Position numbers and translations under genes: made by a program. The notes under the pieces were generated by a model. It did no database searches, was not told the DNA's origin, and was given only the letters and a program-made list of their open reading frames with translations. Shown in pieces: positions 1-10,882 of a DNA stretch of 64,000 nucleotides. The DNA comes from Ulva prolifera (Eukaryota > Chlorophyta > Ulvophyceae > Ulvales > Ulvaceae): the NCBI GenBank assembly GCA_023078555.1, contig CM041200.1, positions 2,178,001-2,242,000 of the forward strand, in the 5' to 3' direction. Position 1 is the first letter of the stretch. The number at the start of each line of letters is the position of its first letter.

Positions 1-2184
1 GATGAGTTTGAGGTGATGGGCCTGGGTGACTGCTTCGAGCACGAATGGAAGATCGCAAATGTGTGGCTCGGCGATGATGATGAAAGGTACGCGAACCTGA
101 TGGGCCGGTTTCAATCTTCGAGTGGATGCGCGTGTGTTTCAGCACCTTGTGAAATCAAACAGCAGAACAAACTCGGCAATTCGTTTATTTCAAATTGTAG
201 ATTCATGAATCATGTGTCTCTGTAGCCTTTTGTTCTGTGTATGGTGACACATGTGCATCGAGCGCTTGAAATTTGGTGTGGCATGTTTGAACGTTATTTT
301 CAGGACGCTGAATCGCCCATACGCACGAGTGGACCGATTGAAGCTGAAGGATAGGCTTATAACCGACTGCTTGGATGCGGGGGTGCAGTTTCATCTTGGC
401 AGGGCGAAGGGCTGCTCTCACGACGATGATGGATCCAAGCTTGCTTGCCTTGACGATCTAGTGATCTCGGCTTCGTTTGTGATTGATGCGACGGGACACG
501 CACGCAAACTGACCAAAATGGACGGGGAACACAATCCTGGATATCAAGCTGCGTACGGCATCATGGCCGGTGTGCATCACGAGCCTCGCGTGCTGAGCAG
601 TGCCGCGGTTCAACGGCACTCCTGTTGCTCGCTTCCACGTGCAGTGTCCACGAATTCTCATAGACACTATAGTTAGCCGGGAATTCAGCAAGAGAATGCC
701 TTCCACTTTATTGCGATCCATTTGCGTTGGCATCCAACAGTACGGTCCTCGGCATCGCTTACACCCTTCTGTGTTCCTTCAGCGTCGCTTCAACCCGTCC
801 AACAGCCCAGACAGGTTCACAAATAGATTTTGTCTTGATCCGTAGTTGTGCTCACCCATCGCTGTCTTTGCCTCTACAGTCAAGCCGGGCTATGTGCTCA
901 CTAAACTGGTCGTGCCTATTTGGTCACACGGGTGGCAGAGAAGTCATAAGAATCACGCTTGTAGCCTGAATGTCTAAGAAGGGCGTCGTGCAACTGCAGA
1001 GGTAGACAGCCATCCATTCAACAATGATGCAATGTTGTTCATGGACTGGAGGGACTCTCATCTGGCACGGTACCCACAGCTTCGAGAGAGCAACGACAAG
1101 CTTCCCACATTCCTTTATGCTATGCCCTTTTCGGACAGGCGCATTTTTTTTGAAGAGACGTCGCTGGTTGCACGGCCAGGAGTGCCATTCGAGGAGCTTA
1201 AAGACAGGCTATATGCAAGGCTGAAACACCTGGGTGTCAAAGTACGTTTCAGAGCCTTTTGATTCCACCACGCTGTGAGCCGTTCATTCATCATGAAAGC
1301 CTCGGCGTATAGGTCAATCTAATAGTTGAAGAGGAGTACTGCCTCATACCAATGGGAGGAGCATTGCCATTGCGCAACCAGCGTGTCCTTGGTGTGGGGG
1401 GCACAGCAGGCCTGGTGCATCCCAGTACTGGATACATGGTGGCCCGCACCATGGGCGCAGTGCCACAGCTGGCTGACCGTGTTGTGGACGAAGTAGAGGC
1501 GCTAAAGCAGCGAGGCAGGCGCTCAGGTGCGCTGCTCCTCGCTGTGTCTTCTTCGCCATCCCAGTGGACCCTGGGTCCAGCGTGCACACTTTGTCATCCT
1601 TTCCCCGTTTCAAGCGCGCGCGTGACATTTAGTGGCCCATTAAACTGCAGTCATTGCAGACCAGGAATTGTTGAGGCCATATGCACATCTTGTGAAGCCT
1701 CATCAGCGTATTGTGAGCAGGCCTCTGACCGGTGAGCAGGACTATGACCGACTTGTTTTGCATATGACTTGCAGGTGAAGACCTTGACATGCGGTCGCAG
1801 CACATCTGGCAAAGTATATGGCCTTCAGACAGGTTGCGCCAACGAGAGTTTATGACTTTCGGCATGGAAGTTCTGCTCAAGCTCGATCTGGCCCGGACAC
1901 GTGAATTTTTTAGCGCATTCTTCGCTCTTTCAGATTTCCACTGGCGTGGGTTTTTGTCATCGCAGCTTGACTTTGTGCAGCTGTTCGTCTTTGGCCTGTC
2001 TCTGTTTGCAAAATCCAGCAATCAGGTCAGGCTGGACCTCATTCAAGCTGGCTTCCCTCTGTTACCCGCACTTTTCTGGAAGATCTACCAGGCAGAAAAA
2101 CAATTGCCGGAGAACAGGCTCGGAGAAGGCGATGTTTCTTCGGGTCCCAGCAAAGCCGGTGCTGACAATGGCCGCAGTGCGTAA
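1..2184 (+). CDS. LCYB: Lycopene beta-cyclase, 3' part (5' end outside window)
   Basis: Plastid carotenoid enzyme that closes beta-ionone rings on lycopene to make beta-carotene. Exons read as 1-86, 304-569, 1000-1241, 1313-1526 and 1775-2184, each junction keeping frame. The spliced protein carries the plant CrtL/LCYB core: RPYARVDR, the IDATG flavoprotein segment, FMDWRDSH, FLYAMPF, FEETSLVARPG, IPMGGALP, and GGTAGLVHPSTGYMVAR, then the C-terminal FGMEVLLKLDL and FGLSLFA. FLYAMPF with EETSLVARPG fits beta-cyclase rather than epsilon-cyclase (FLYAMPM, EETCLA). The N-terminal transit peptide and FAD-binding GxGxxG lie upstream of the window. The Ser/Gly-rich last 20 or so residues are less conserved. 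PH1-like follows on the same strand after about 780 bp. Family call is firm; exon ends are inferred. Confidence 0.93.
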
Positions 2185-2967
2185 CTGTTGAGGTTTTTCT
2201 GGTGTACCTGCTGCAATCCGCAGGATACTTCAATCAGCAGAGAAAGCATATGTGCACAAGTCAAAAGTGCAGGTAAAAACTCAATGCAGGTGTTCCAGTA
2301 ATGTTGTCTCATCTTTTAAGTCCGTTGTGCATGTTGCATCTATAGTTATTGAACAGTTATGCAAATTGTAAGAAAACATCGCATCCACCACAAACCGTGC
2401 ATGACCTTCGTCTGCAGTGCTTTCTCATTTGATCGATGTCGGTGTGACCAAAATTTTGGCAGCTCACTTATTCAACCTCGCCCCCCGGTACAAGCCACAA
2501 CTACTTGACATTGCAGTGCTAGAGTTCATTGCGATGCGGTAATTGAAGCAGTTACTTTCCTCTACGACGGTCGTATCCCTACGCCTCCATGTGGGTCTAA
2601 CATACAAGACACTGCAGTGCACTGGTATCTCTCGTGCGCACTTGCGTCACACGTGCTCGCACAGGGATGACGCGGCTGGTCGACCTGAACCTTTGCAACG
2701 CAGTGGCGGGTTGTCTAGGCGTGCCTTCGGATTGTGCTCCTGCTGATTTTTTGTGCTGTTGGGATACAGGCATGGGACAGGCCGTTCCAGCACCTTGTGT
2801 TTCAAGACATCGCTAGTCCCGCCCCGCCGAGCGCAAACACTCGAAACGAGCAGGCGCGAGTCGAGCGCAATAATTCTCCGTGGACTGGACTGATTCTTGT
2901 GGGGACGATTATAGCCGATAGCGGTATCCGTTTGGCGCGTTACTGTCGAAGTTGTGCCTTTTCGAGC
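2185..2967. other. Intergenic, LCYB to PH1-like gene
   Basis: No coding sequence I can support. A TGTAA, the green-algal type of polyadenylation signal, occurs near 2367 downstream of the LCYB stop, which would suit its 3' end. The remainder should hold the promoter and 5' UTR of the PH gene; no clear TATA element is seen. Confidence 0.4.
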
Positions 2968-3868
2968 ATGAACTTCCTCGGCCCGTCTACAGAGACAGAC
3001 GGTGTTGAATTCTGGAACAGACCGGAAAGGTGTGGGTGGCTTGAGAAGCAAGGTGCGAGTTATGCAGATATGAGAACCTGAACACGCACCGTGAACTGTT
3101 GCCGACATTTCATGCCCACAGTCGCTCAGCAAATTGCTGCATATGGCTGCGTGCACCTGCAGTTTTGGCTTGTATAGTGCATAGATGCATACGTTGGTGT
3201 TGCTGCCGAAGCGTAGGTCATTGAGGTTGAATGTCAACAGTGATGCCACACAGGCACTTGGCTCCCGACATGGAGGCGACGATGGTTTATTTTGAAGGAT
3301 GGAAAACTGTTGTGGTTCAAAGATAATCATATAACTGCGGAGTCACAGCCGAGAGGCGTTATTGAGGTATGTTTTCGTCACCTCTACAACACTGATGCAA
3401 TTCTTCTTCTCAAATTAGGCACCATATCATGAGAAATGGCCTCGTGGGGACCGCTTGCGAACTTCAACTGAATTGTTGTCATGTGTGCGAAGATACGCGG
3501 GTGCATTGCAATCAAAGGAGCTGAGGACTCAACTGCATGTGCTGGCAAAGCGCATGCATTCGAGATTTCAGTTCAGGGTGCTGGCCCACAGTATTTCATC
3601 GCTGATGACAGCAGGGTATGGTTCAACACTGATGTATGCCGCCAATGAATATTTATTGCCTTGCCTGCACAGAGCGGATCGTGCAGGAGAAGGAGGACTG
3701 GATCAATGCGATAGGGCAGGCGATTGTCCGGCAGTCCCGCAGGTAAGCTGTCACCACTACTTATGCAGAAATGCACGAACTCGCATTATCGGTTCTCATA
3801 GCTAAATGTCGTTTCAATGCAGTGCCCTTACAGAAGAACAGACAGATTACGGTGCTGAGGTGCGATAG
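2968..3868 (+). CDS. Small PH-domain protein, plant PH1-like
   Basis: A 144-residue protein that is almost entirely one pleckstrin-homology domain, the type that binds phosphoinositides and attaches to membranes. Five exons: 2968-3052, 3254-3366, 3493-3615, 3675-3742, 3823-3868, all phases compatible. It opens with DGVEFWNRPERCGWLEKQG, continues TWRRRWFILKDGKLLWFKDN and SQPRGVIE, and ends with FEISVQGAGPQYFIADD and EKEDWINAIGQAIV, the conserved C-terminal helix with its Trp. This is the layout and length of Arabidopsis PH1. The intron between exons 3 and 4 is only 59 bp. It faces RAD51D tail to tail, the stops being about 120 bp apart. A second PH protein on the other strand near 12.5 kb has a closely similar PH start. 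Confidence 0.88.
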
Positions 3869-3988
3869 AAGCATAAGCAAAGGCATGTCAATGTCCCAAG
3901 TGCCGCATATACATCTGATATGTAAAGTAGTTGTCTGAAACAGTGAGATGATTCCAATTCTTTGCCGATGGATAAGGGTAGATAGTCG

Positions 3989-5270
3989 TTACACTGAACG
4001 CTCATGGGCGACATGGGGACCCGAATCAGTCACCAAAATATGTGCAGTCGCAGATTTAAGATCCGGCCGTGTAAACGTTGCAGACTGTAGTGAGCTTATG
4101 TAAACGGATTCATCACCCTGCCTCTCGCCTTCTTGCATCAGGAGTCGGTACTGGGCTTCGTGAGTCCACGAGAGACCACCCAGTGGTCTGCCTGAGCCAT
4201 CCACATCGTTGGTTGTGATCACAGAACAACCACGAGTCATCGCGAGACTCTTTAACTTCTTGGCTATTGCTGAGATCAGTGCTTCTCCTGCATGGCAACA
4301 CGGATTGTAGGCCTTTCCTCACCGCACACTACGTTTCAAGGACAATTCGATGTACAACCTTGATGATGGTGTGTACTTCCGGCCCTCAAAGCCCGCAGAG
4401 CAGGGCCAAGGCCATCGATGATGCAGACAGCAGATTTGTCGTCTACACCCTCCATGTCGTGAAGCTGATGAAAAAGCTGCAACGCGTTGCCTGCGCGCGA
4501 CACTTTTATTTTCCGCATCAGATCGACAGGCTGTGCGTCCTGCACGACTAGACATCAGTTTGAAGGGCTATGCCATGCTTACCATCAAGACATCATTTGG
4601 TCACACACCTTCTCTTTGATCCGACACTGCAGAATTTCATGCAGCCTGGTTGCACTAAACCCATCAGTCATGTCCACCCAATGCACGGGCTGTCCCTGAA
4701 GCAGAATCGATGCAGCAATGCTCAGACACATCTGCACAAGTGCACAAGTTCGATTTTGAATCATGGCACAACTGGAGAGAAAAAAAACGCGTTGGCAGCG
4801 TTCCTGTGTTTTCCCAGTGCAGCATGGCCCGGCTAGTTCGACCACCTGCTCATCTCTCAAACCTCCACCTAAAAGTTGATCAATTCTGCAGCAAGCTGGC
4901 GAGTGGAAGTTTATGGACGAATGATGAAAAGATTTCTCAATTCTGCTGTGACATGCGGTGGCGCACGTCGGAACACCGGTAGAATGCACACGGACATGGT
5001 CCGCTGTTCGCTGCAACAGATCCAGTCCGCTCGTGATGATCATGCGAATATAAATGTGCTTCACGATATGCTGCACCAATGCTTACATGGCAACGAGTCC
5101 GGCGGCGGCCTCGGTTGCAGCGGATATACCGCGGAGCTTTGGACGACCGTGTCGTACACTTGACTGGCATCAAGAATCAGACCAGCTGCGGGAGCGAGCC
5201 CACGACCTTCCACGGGGCAAACATGCACTCACCTCCATTGATCGTCTTCAGTAGCGGAGAGCATTCGAGA
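3989..5270 (-). CDS. RAD51D: RAD51 paralog, RAD51D-type recombinase
   Basis: RecA/RAD51-family ATPase of the BCDX2-type complex that assists RAD51 loading in homologous recombination. Exons read on the minus strand: 4895-4804, 4731-4609, 4539-4377, 4287-3989. Visible parts are IDQLLGGGLRDEQVVELAGP, Walker A GPCCTGKTQ, CLSIAASILLQG, HWVDMTDGFSATRL, a Walker B-like VCIIDGLG, then KKLKSLAMTRGCSVITTND and LGGLSW, which match the C-terminal half of RAD51D better than XRCC2 or RAD51. Codons just upstream (to 4977, ending VHST) fit the linker before the core. The helix-hairpin N-terminus and start codon, probably between 5100 and 5270, are not resolved. Between the Walker A exon and CLSIAAS lies a 72-nt in-frame segment starting GA and ending AG. 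FAN1 lies immediately upstream on the same strand. Confidence 0.85.
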
Positions 5271-5320
5271 ACGTGAGCGACGCCAGGATCTGCAATTCGT
5301 GATCTTCACGCAATGAGTGG

Positions 5321-8300
5321 TCATTTCGCACGGGCGCCTGGCGGCAGCACTTTCGCCACAAATGCGTCCATTCCTGCGTCATTCATCAGCTTCAGCCACG
5401 CTCTCTGCTGCTGAGACAGCGAGTCCGTCGGGCCTTTCACTTCCACCATGCGAGCTTCCTTCTGACCTGCAAATGCAATTCATTCTTGAGCAAGAATTCG
5501 CACAGCTGCCCATCTGCATCACAGATTGTGCAGCGACAGGCTGTCAAGGCACAAAGCGGTATTGCACACCCATATCCCATAGGAGCAAATCCGGCATGCC
5601 AGACATCCAAGCGCTGTAATCCTCCGCCAAGCACTCGCAGACGCTTGCCAGGCCCACGCCCCCGACACATACGACCACCTCGCGCAGCATGTCCACCCCA
5701 AAGCGATCCCAATGCACACCTCGAGCCCACTGCCCTGCATGCGCTCACTACATCAGAATCTGTACACGCTTCCACACGTGCACAGTAAGTCATCCGCTTG
5801 CTAGCCCACCTCGGTGCTCCCTCCAAGTCGCTTCCAGCATCTCCAGCGCCTCTCCGTTGCGAAGGCGTGAGAGCGCCTGTCGCAGCATCTCTGCTCGCGC
5901 CGGCGCAAAGGCGTCGGTGCCAAGGTCCAGCGGGGCGCTCTGAAACGGTGAGCGGAAGACGTCCGGCACGGGCGCGAAGAGGACGTCCCACAGAAGCACT
6001 GCAAATAGGGTGCTCCACACGCCGTTTTCACAGTGCACGCCGGCCCACCCGCCGTTCACTCGCAGCGCAAAGTGCTCCAGCGACAGCTCCTCTACGGTCA
6101 CATGTGAGTGGCCGTCATGGCTCATGTACCTGCCAGCGCAGCATTCCAAGTGACACGCGGAGGGGGGGGGGATGTCAAGAGCTGCTGCGCTGTGGTGCAC
6201 CGAAATGACAAAAGCGCTTCACACCTTATCTGCCAAACGATCGAAGCTGCACGTGCGGTCAGATCACAACTCATGCACGGCTGCCTGATGACCAGCAAAC
6301 ACTTGAGAACAGCCGGCGATACCCAGGCCTCACCTCACCTAGAGGCTGGGAGGGTGGGGATGCTGGCTAAGCATGACAGCATGCAGTACAGAGTACAACT
6401 TTGTGATGAGAGACGCTTCTACAGGCCGGCGCGGGTGCACACCTGTTGCGGATGCCGGTGCCAGCACCCACACCGCTGACAATGGGTGCTGCTTCGATGT
6501 ACAGGACAGCCGGCTCCCATGCTGCTGCGGCGGCCCACGGCGGCCGCCGCCACCGCCTTGGGGGCTTGCCGAGGCGCAGCACGCGGCGCTGCAGGTCGAG
6601 GCGTGCGCCACCGCGCACCCATGCGTCGGCCAGAGCGGCCTCGGCGATCTCGAGCGCGCGCACCGCCATGCCGCGATGCTCTGTGTTGATCGCCAGACGC
6701 ACCCACCAGTGCCCCCTGCAGCCGCAATTTATGACTGCATGCATGTGCTAAAGACATTGCCATTTTCTCAGCCCTCCCGAGACAACAGACACAGGCGATC
6801 GCTTGCAGTGCAAGGTCCTCTGCTTTTGATTCGATGACTGATCAAATGTGCCAAAAAGAATGGCATGGGTGGTGGGGGAGGGGGAGTGGAGCCGCGCCTG
6901 CGTGAGGGGCAAGCTGAACCGCCGAGCAAGGCCTGCAACAGCTCACACGCCTCCTGGTACTCCTTCTGTCGCTCCAGGTACGACACATACATCGTGGCTA
7001 GCTCGCAGAAGATCCATGCCGCGTCAAAGCGCGCAAGGAACAGCGGCTCCAGGGTGTCTGCTGCCTCCGATGCGTCCGTGCAAGCTTCAGAACTGGCCTT
7101 GTTCTGGCTTCCCCGAAGAAGCGTCAGACACTCCGACTGGTTGCCCTCAGCGTGTGACTGGCATGAAGACGTGCCCGGCGTGTCGACACCGTCGCTGCCT
7201 CCACAGTCTATGGCCGATTTGTACACAGAAATGGGTGCAGCCGAGCCGGTGGTGAATTCAGCATCGGGCGAGCTGCGCCGCCTCCGTCGGAACCACTCAA
7301 CGCACGCCTTTCTGCCTACAGGGCACAGTGGCTCGGCCAGAGGGCATGGCAGAGGGCCGCCACTGGCCCATGCCATCAACTTGTTACGGCCCGCCAGCAC
7401 TTCTTGGGCCGCACGGCGCATGAGTGGCACCGCAGCCGCAGTGTCCTGGTTGTCCACCAATGTATCCACCTGGCCTGCAATCTGCATGGGCTGCCTCCGT
7501 AACAGGAGCGGCCTGCGAGCGCTTTCAGAATCTGCTCTGAGATGTCAATTGAGCATCGAATGTCCCCATACAAGGCGCCACACGCACGGAGCTGCATGAC
7601 TCAAGGAGGTCTGGACATGGTGTGCCAGCACCTGCCATGCGACAGGGGCTGCGCTGCCGGATCTGTGATTACACAGCAGCCGGCCCACACGCAGCTGGCA
7701 CACATAGCTATGTTCGAGCTGCATGCATGACAGCTTCCCGGCAGCACAGCAAACAGGTGCCATGGCGGAGAGCATGCCCTGGCAGAGCGCACCTCAAGGG
7801 CGGCCTCGTACTCCTGCATGTGCTCGAGGGAGTGGAATGCGGAGCGCGTGCGGTGCACCGCATAGGAGGGGTACTTGGCAAGCCCGCGCTCCGCCAGCAA
7901 GAAGTGGCTGACACTGTGCGATTCATTCAAGAGTGCAAGGCGCGTCACCCGGCGGTACGTACGCGCCATGCTGCGCCCCACCGCGACGCAGTCGCCAGCC
8001 ACGGCGTGCAGGTGCACTGTCAGCGCGGCCCGCGCGTCCTGCAGATGCTCCAGACATGTGGGGAATAGCCGCTCAGGCACCCATGACAAAGGCAGCCTGG
8101 CAGGTTCAAACAAGTGTGGCAGCACGATCACATGAAGCTGCTAGACCGCAAGGCGCAGGCAAAAGGGCGGAGTGTGCAGCTTGGGGGTAGCAGTGCCAGG
8201 GGGCATGCCGTTTGGGCCAGGTCTTTCAGCATGGCAAGCGCGTCGTTCTTACGCCCTCGCACAATGCGGCGGCCAAGATCTTGATTCATGTTGAAGCACT

Positions 8301-10182
8301 CCAGCGCTGTCCACAGCTCGTCTACTTGCATCACAGAGGCCAAGGCCTCCCACGCGACTGTGTCCGTGTCCCCTGCATCACATAGCCCTGCACCGCAGAC
8401 TCGCGGCCATGCTGCAATGCCTCCAGTCGCAGCGCCGGCACGCACCTTGGCCGCTTTCTGACTGCTGGCTGTGAGGCGTGGCATGGGGCGTGGACGCAGG
8501 GGTGGCGGACGTGAGCAGGCCCGCCGCCACCAGCTCGGCCACCGTTGCGTCAACATCAGAGACGTCTTCGTACACGAGGCTGCGCACACGGAACCACGGG
8601 CCCCTGCGCAGCAGCAGGCGAAGCAACAGGCTCTGCGCCGCATGCGTGAGGCGCCGCAGCATTTCGGCATTGCGAGTGTCGAGGGCCGCGAGCGCATGCG
8701 CATCGACATCGCAGGTGCTGTCCAGCATGGCAAGGAAGTTCCGCCGCAGGGACTGGCCGGCCGTCTGCAGAGGATCAAGAGTGGTGTCGTGGTGCACGCA
8801 GTTGGCAGCAGCATGGTGATAGGTGGTGCCCGGACAGTGCAGCATCCGATGAGGTAACGCAGGGTCAAACAGATGTACTAATGAAGTCAGACTGGCAGAT
8901 GGGGCAGACCCAGTTATGCGGCTACAGTGTTGCCTGTGTGCTGTCCATGCCAAGTGTTCTGCAAAAGTGCACACAGAGGACGCTGTGACGCTGCCTGCCG
9001 AGCAGACCAGGGGCATGCATGCACCACAATCAATCGAGGCAGCGCAGGGAGAGGTAGTCTGCACGGTGTTTTTAGACGCGACACGCGGCTGGGGCAGTTG
9101 CCAGGAGATCGGCTTGCGTCACACCTCACTCAACTGCTGCCAAACGTTTGTGGCAGCCTGGCTGACGTCTTCCAGTGATCGCTGCCAAGACGCTGATACA
9201 CCACCAGAAAATTTGATGGTAAGATTTATTGGCTGGGGTGCACGCTTGTGGCGTGGTGCGGCTGCCACTGTGGCGCTGACAGATACAAAGTCTTGAATAG
9301 GCTCGATCGCCTTCACGATTTCCTCAGGCAGTTGGCCAACGGGTTCTGCAGCGACAGTCATGGTCAAGCAGCAATTCATGTAGCTACTGGTCCTGTTGCG
9401 CACGTACTTTCCTCAAGGCAGTGTTTTGCAGCGCACATACCTGATCTGTAGAAGGCAGCGAAGCAACGGTACCCTCGGTCGTCCACATGCTTTGCAAAAG
9501 ACAACTGGGCATCAATAGATAACGGTGCGAAATCATAGAACCTACGGGCGACAATATACGTCTTCACTTGCAATTCATCCCGTTTCTTCCCTTTGGCCTT
9601 CTTCCCTTTGCTGGTGAAGGTCCAAATTGGTGCAGGTCGAGTGCTCATCACCGGCTTGGGCGCATCATGCTGCCAAGCTGGCTCTTCAATTGCGGGTTTC
9701 CGTTCTTCCTGTATTTTAGCGGCCTTTCCTGGCGCCTTTTTCCACGAAAAGAGCGTTGTTTGGCTCTTCGCTACTTGTTGTTCCTTTTTAGCGAGGCATG
9801 ACTCTGCAGGAAACACCTGCTGCGTCAATGTCCCACAGGGAGTAAAGCATCCATCAGTCTGCAGACATGCCATTCTTGCTGCACAGCACGGTGGAGCGGT
9901 TGCTAACTTCGCATCACTGAGCTGCTCCGTGCTGCATGCTCTGTGCCATCCGGGACACGTACCAACATGAGCATTTGCAGTGTCCGCATGTAGCACCTCG
10001 GCACAGACAGGGCATCGGACAAGACCGTCATCTTCTGGCTCCTTGGCGACGTCGATGGCGCGGGATCGCTTTGAAGGGTTACGGCCCGCGGGATCTCGTC
10101 TGTCGCTGGAAGCGCCAGAAGGCTTCTGTGCGACAACAGATCTTCCGAGCAGGCTTTTGAGAGTACCATGCCCTCTCAACAT
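5321..10182 (-). CDS. FAN1: FAN1-type structure-specific nuclease (UBZ4, HIRAN, FAN1 N-domain, TPR-like, VRR-NUC)
   Basis: Fanconi-associated nuclease 1, a 5' flap endonuclease/exonuclease of interstrand-crosslink repair. Exon 1 (10182-9441) has a UBZ4 ubiquitin-binding finger, C57-x2-C60-x11-H72-x3-C76, then a HIRAN-like start (YIVARRFYDFAPL); exon 2 (from 9345) continues with GQLPEEIVKAIEPI and INLTIKF. The FAN1 N-domain (about 8860-8440) includes LLLRRGPWFRVRSL and AELVAAGLL. SAP/TPR-like parts follow (8340-6400): YPSYAVHRTRSAFHS, ERQKEYQEACELLQALL, RGHWWVRLAINTEH. The VRR-NUC domain (6100-5321) has LEHFALR, GVWSTLFAVLLWDVLF, VPDVFRSPFQ, GMPDLLLW (catalytic Asp) and MVEVKGP (catalytic E-x-K). 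All known nuclease residues I can place are present. Many internal splice sites are not fixed. HIRAN in FAN1 is, as I recall, a plant/fungal arrangement absent from human FAN1. Confidence 0.9.
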
Positions 10183-10882
10183 TGCGAAAGATCTTGGTCG
10201 CTGACACGGTCACATACGCGTGTAAACACAATACGACGTTGTCCAGTATTCGGGACGATGGCTGGGGATCCGGGTATGAAAAATACGGGCACCACAGGTG
10301 TCGAACCTAAGACAATAAGCACAGCGCTTTGACGTCCCATCCATACAAGTGGTCAATTGCAGACGCTGCGTTCGAACACGTTTTGTTGCGTTTGAAAACT
10401 GCTCATAGTAGTGGCCACGAGTGCATCCGCTTTCACAGTACTCATGTAGCTCGAGGACATACAGCACGATCACACTGACCAACTCGACAGTTCCATGAAG
10501 GCCTCCCATTGCATCTGGTACACGCGATGCCATGGAGTCGCACTGTCCCTGCCTGTATGCAGAACGTGACTAGTGCATAATCTTTACTGCAGAGTACCGA
10601 GTATTGCGTCCTTGACCAGACACTACAGTCCCAAACGTTGCACTGGCATCTTTAAATGGCCGTATAAATCTGAACGACAACGTCTCCGGATTGGATCACA
10701 AATCACAAAGAAGACACTCAAACGTGACACGTTCTATGTCGGATGTCACACATGAGGATCCCGCGAAAGATCACCGGGCTGCCACTGGTGTCAGTCCGCA
10801 AGTTCTGCAACAATCTCAACATGAGAGACTCTACCTGAAAAGAGGAGCGATATGGAGCATCAGAGGTTATTGGGCAACAAAA
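10183..10882. other. Intergenic, FAN1 upstream region
   Basis: Between the FAN1 start and the stop of the PH/WW gene. No supported gene. A stretch near 10285-10310 resembles a T-arm on the minus strand but lacks a matching acceptor stem and body, so no tRNA is called. Confidence 0.4.

Noticed and set aside
10285-10330. tRNA-like T-arm on the minus strand (AGGTTCGACACCT followed by GGTGCCC)
   Set aside because: No complementary 5' acceptor strand, D-arm or anticodon arm at the right distance.
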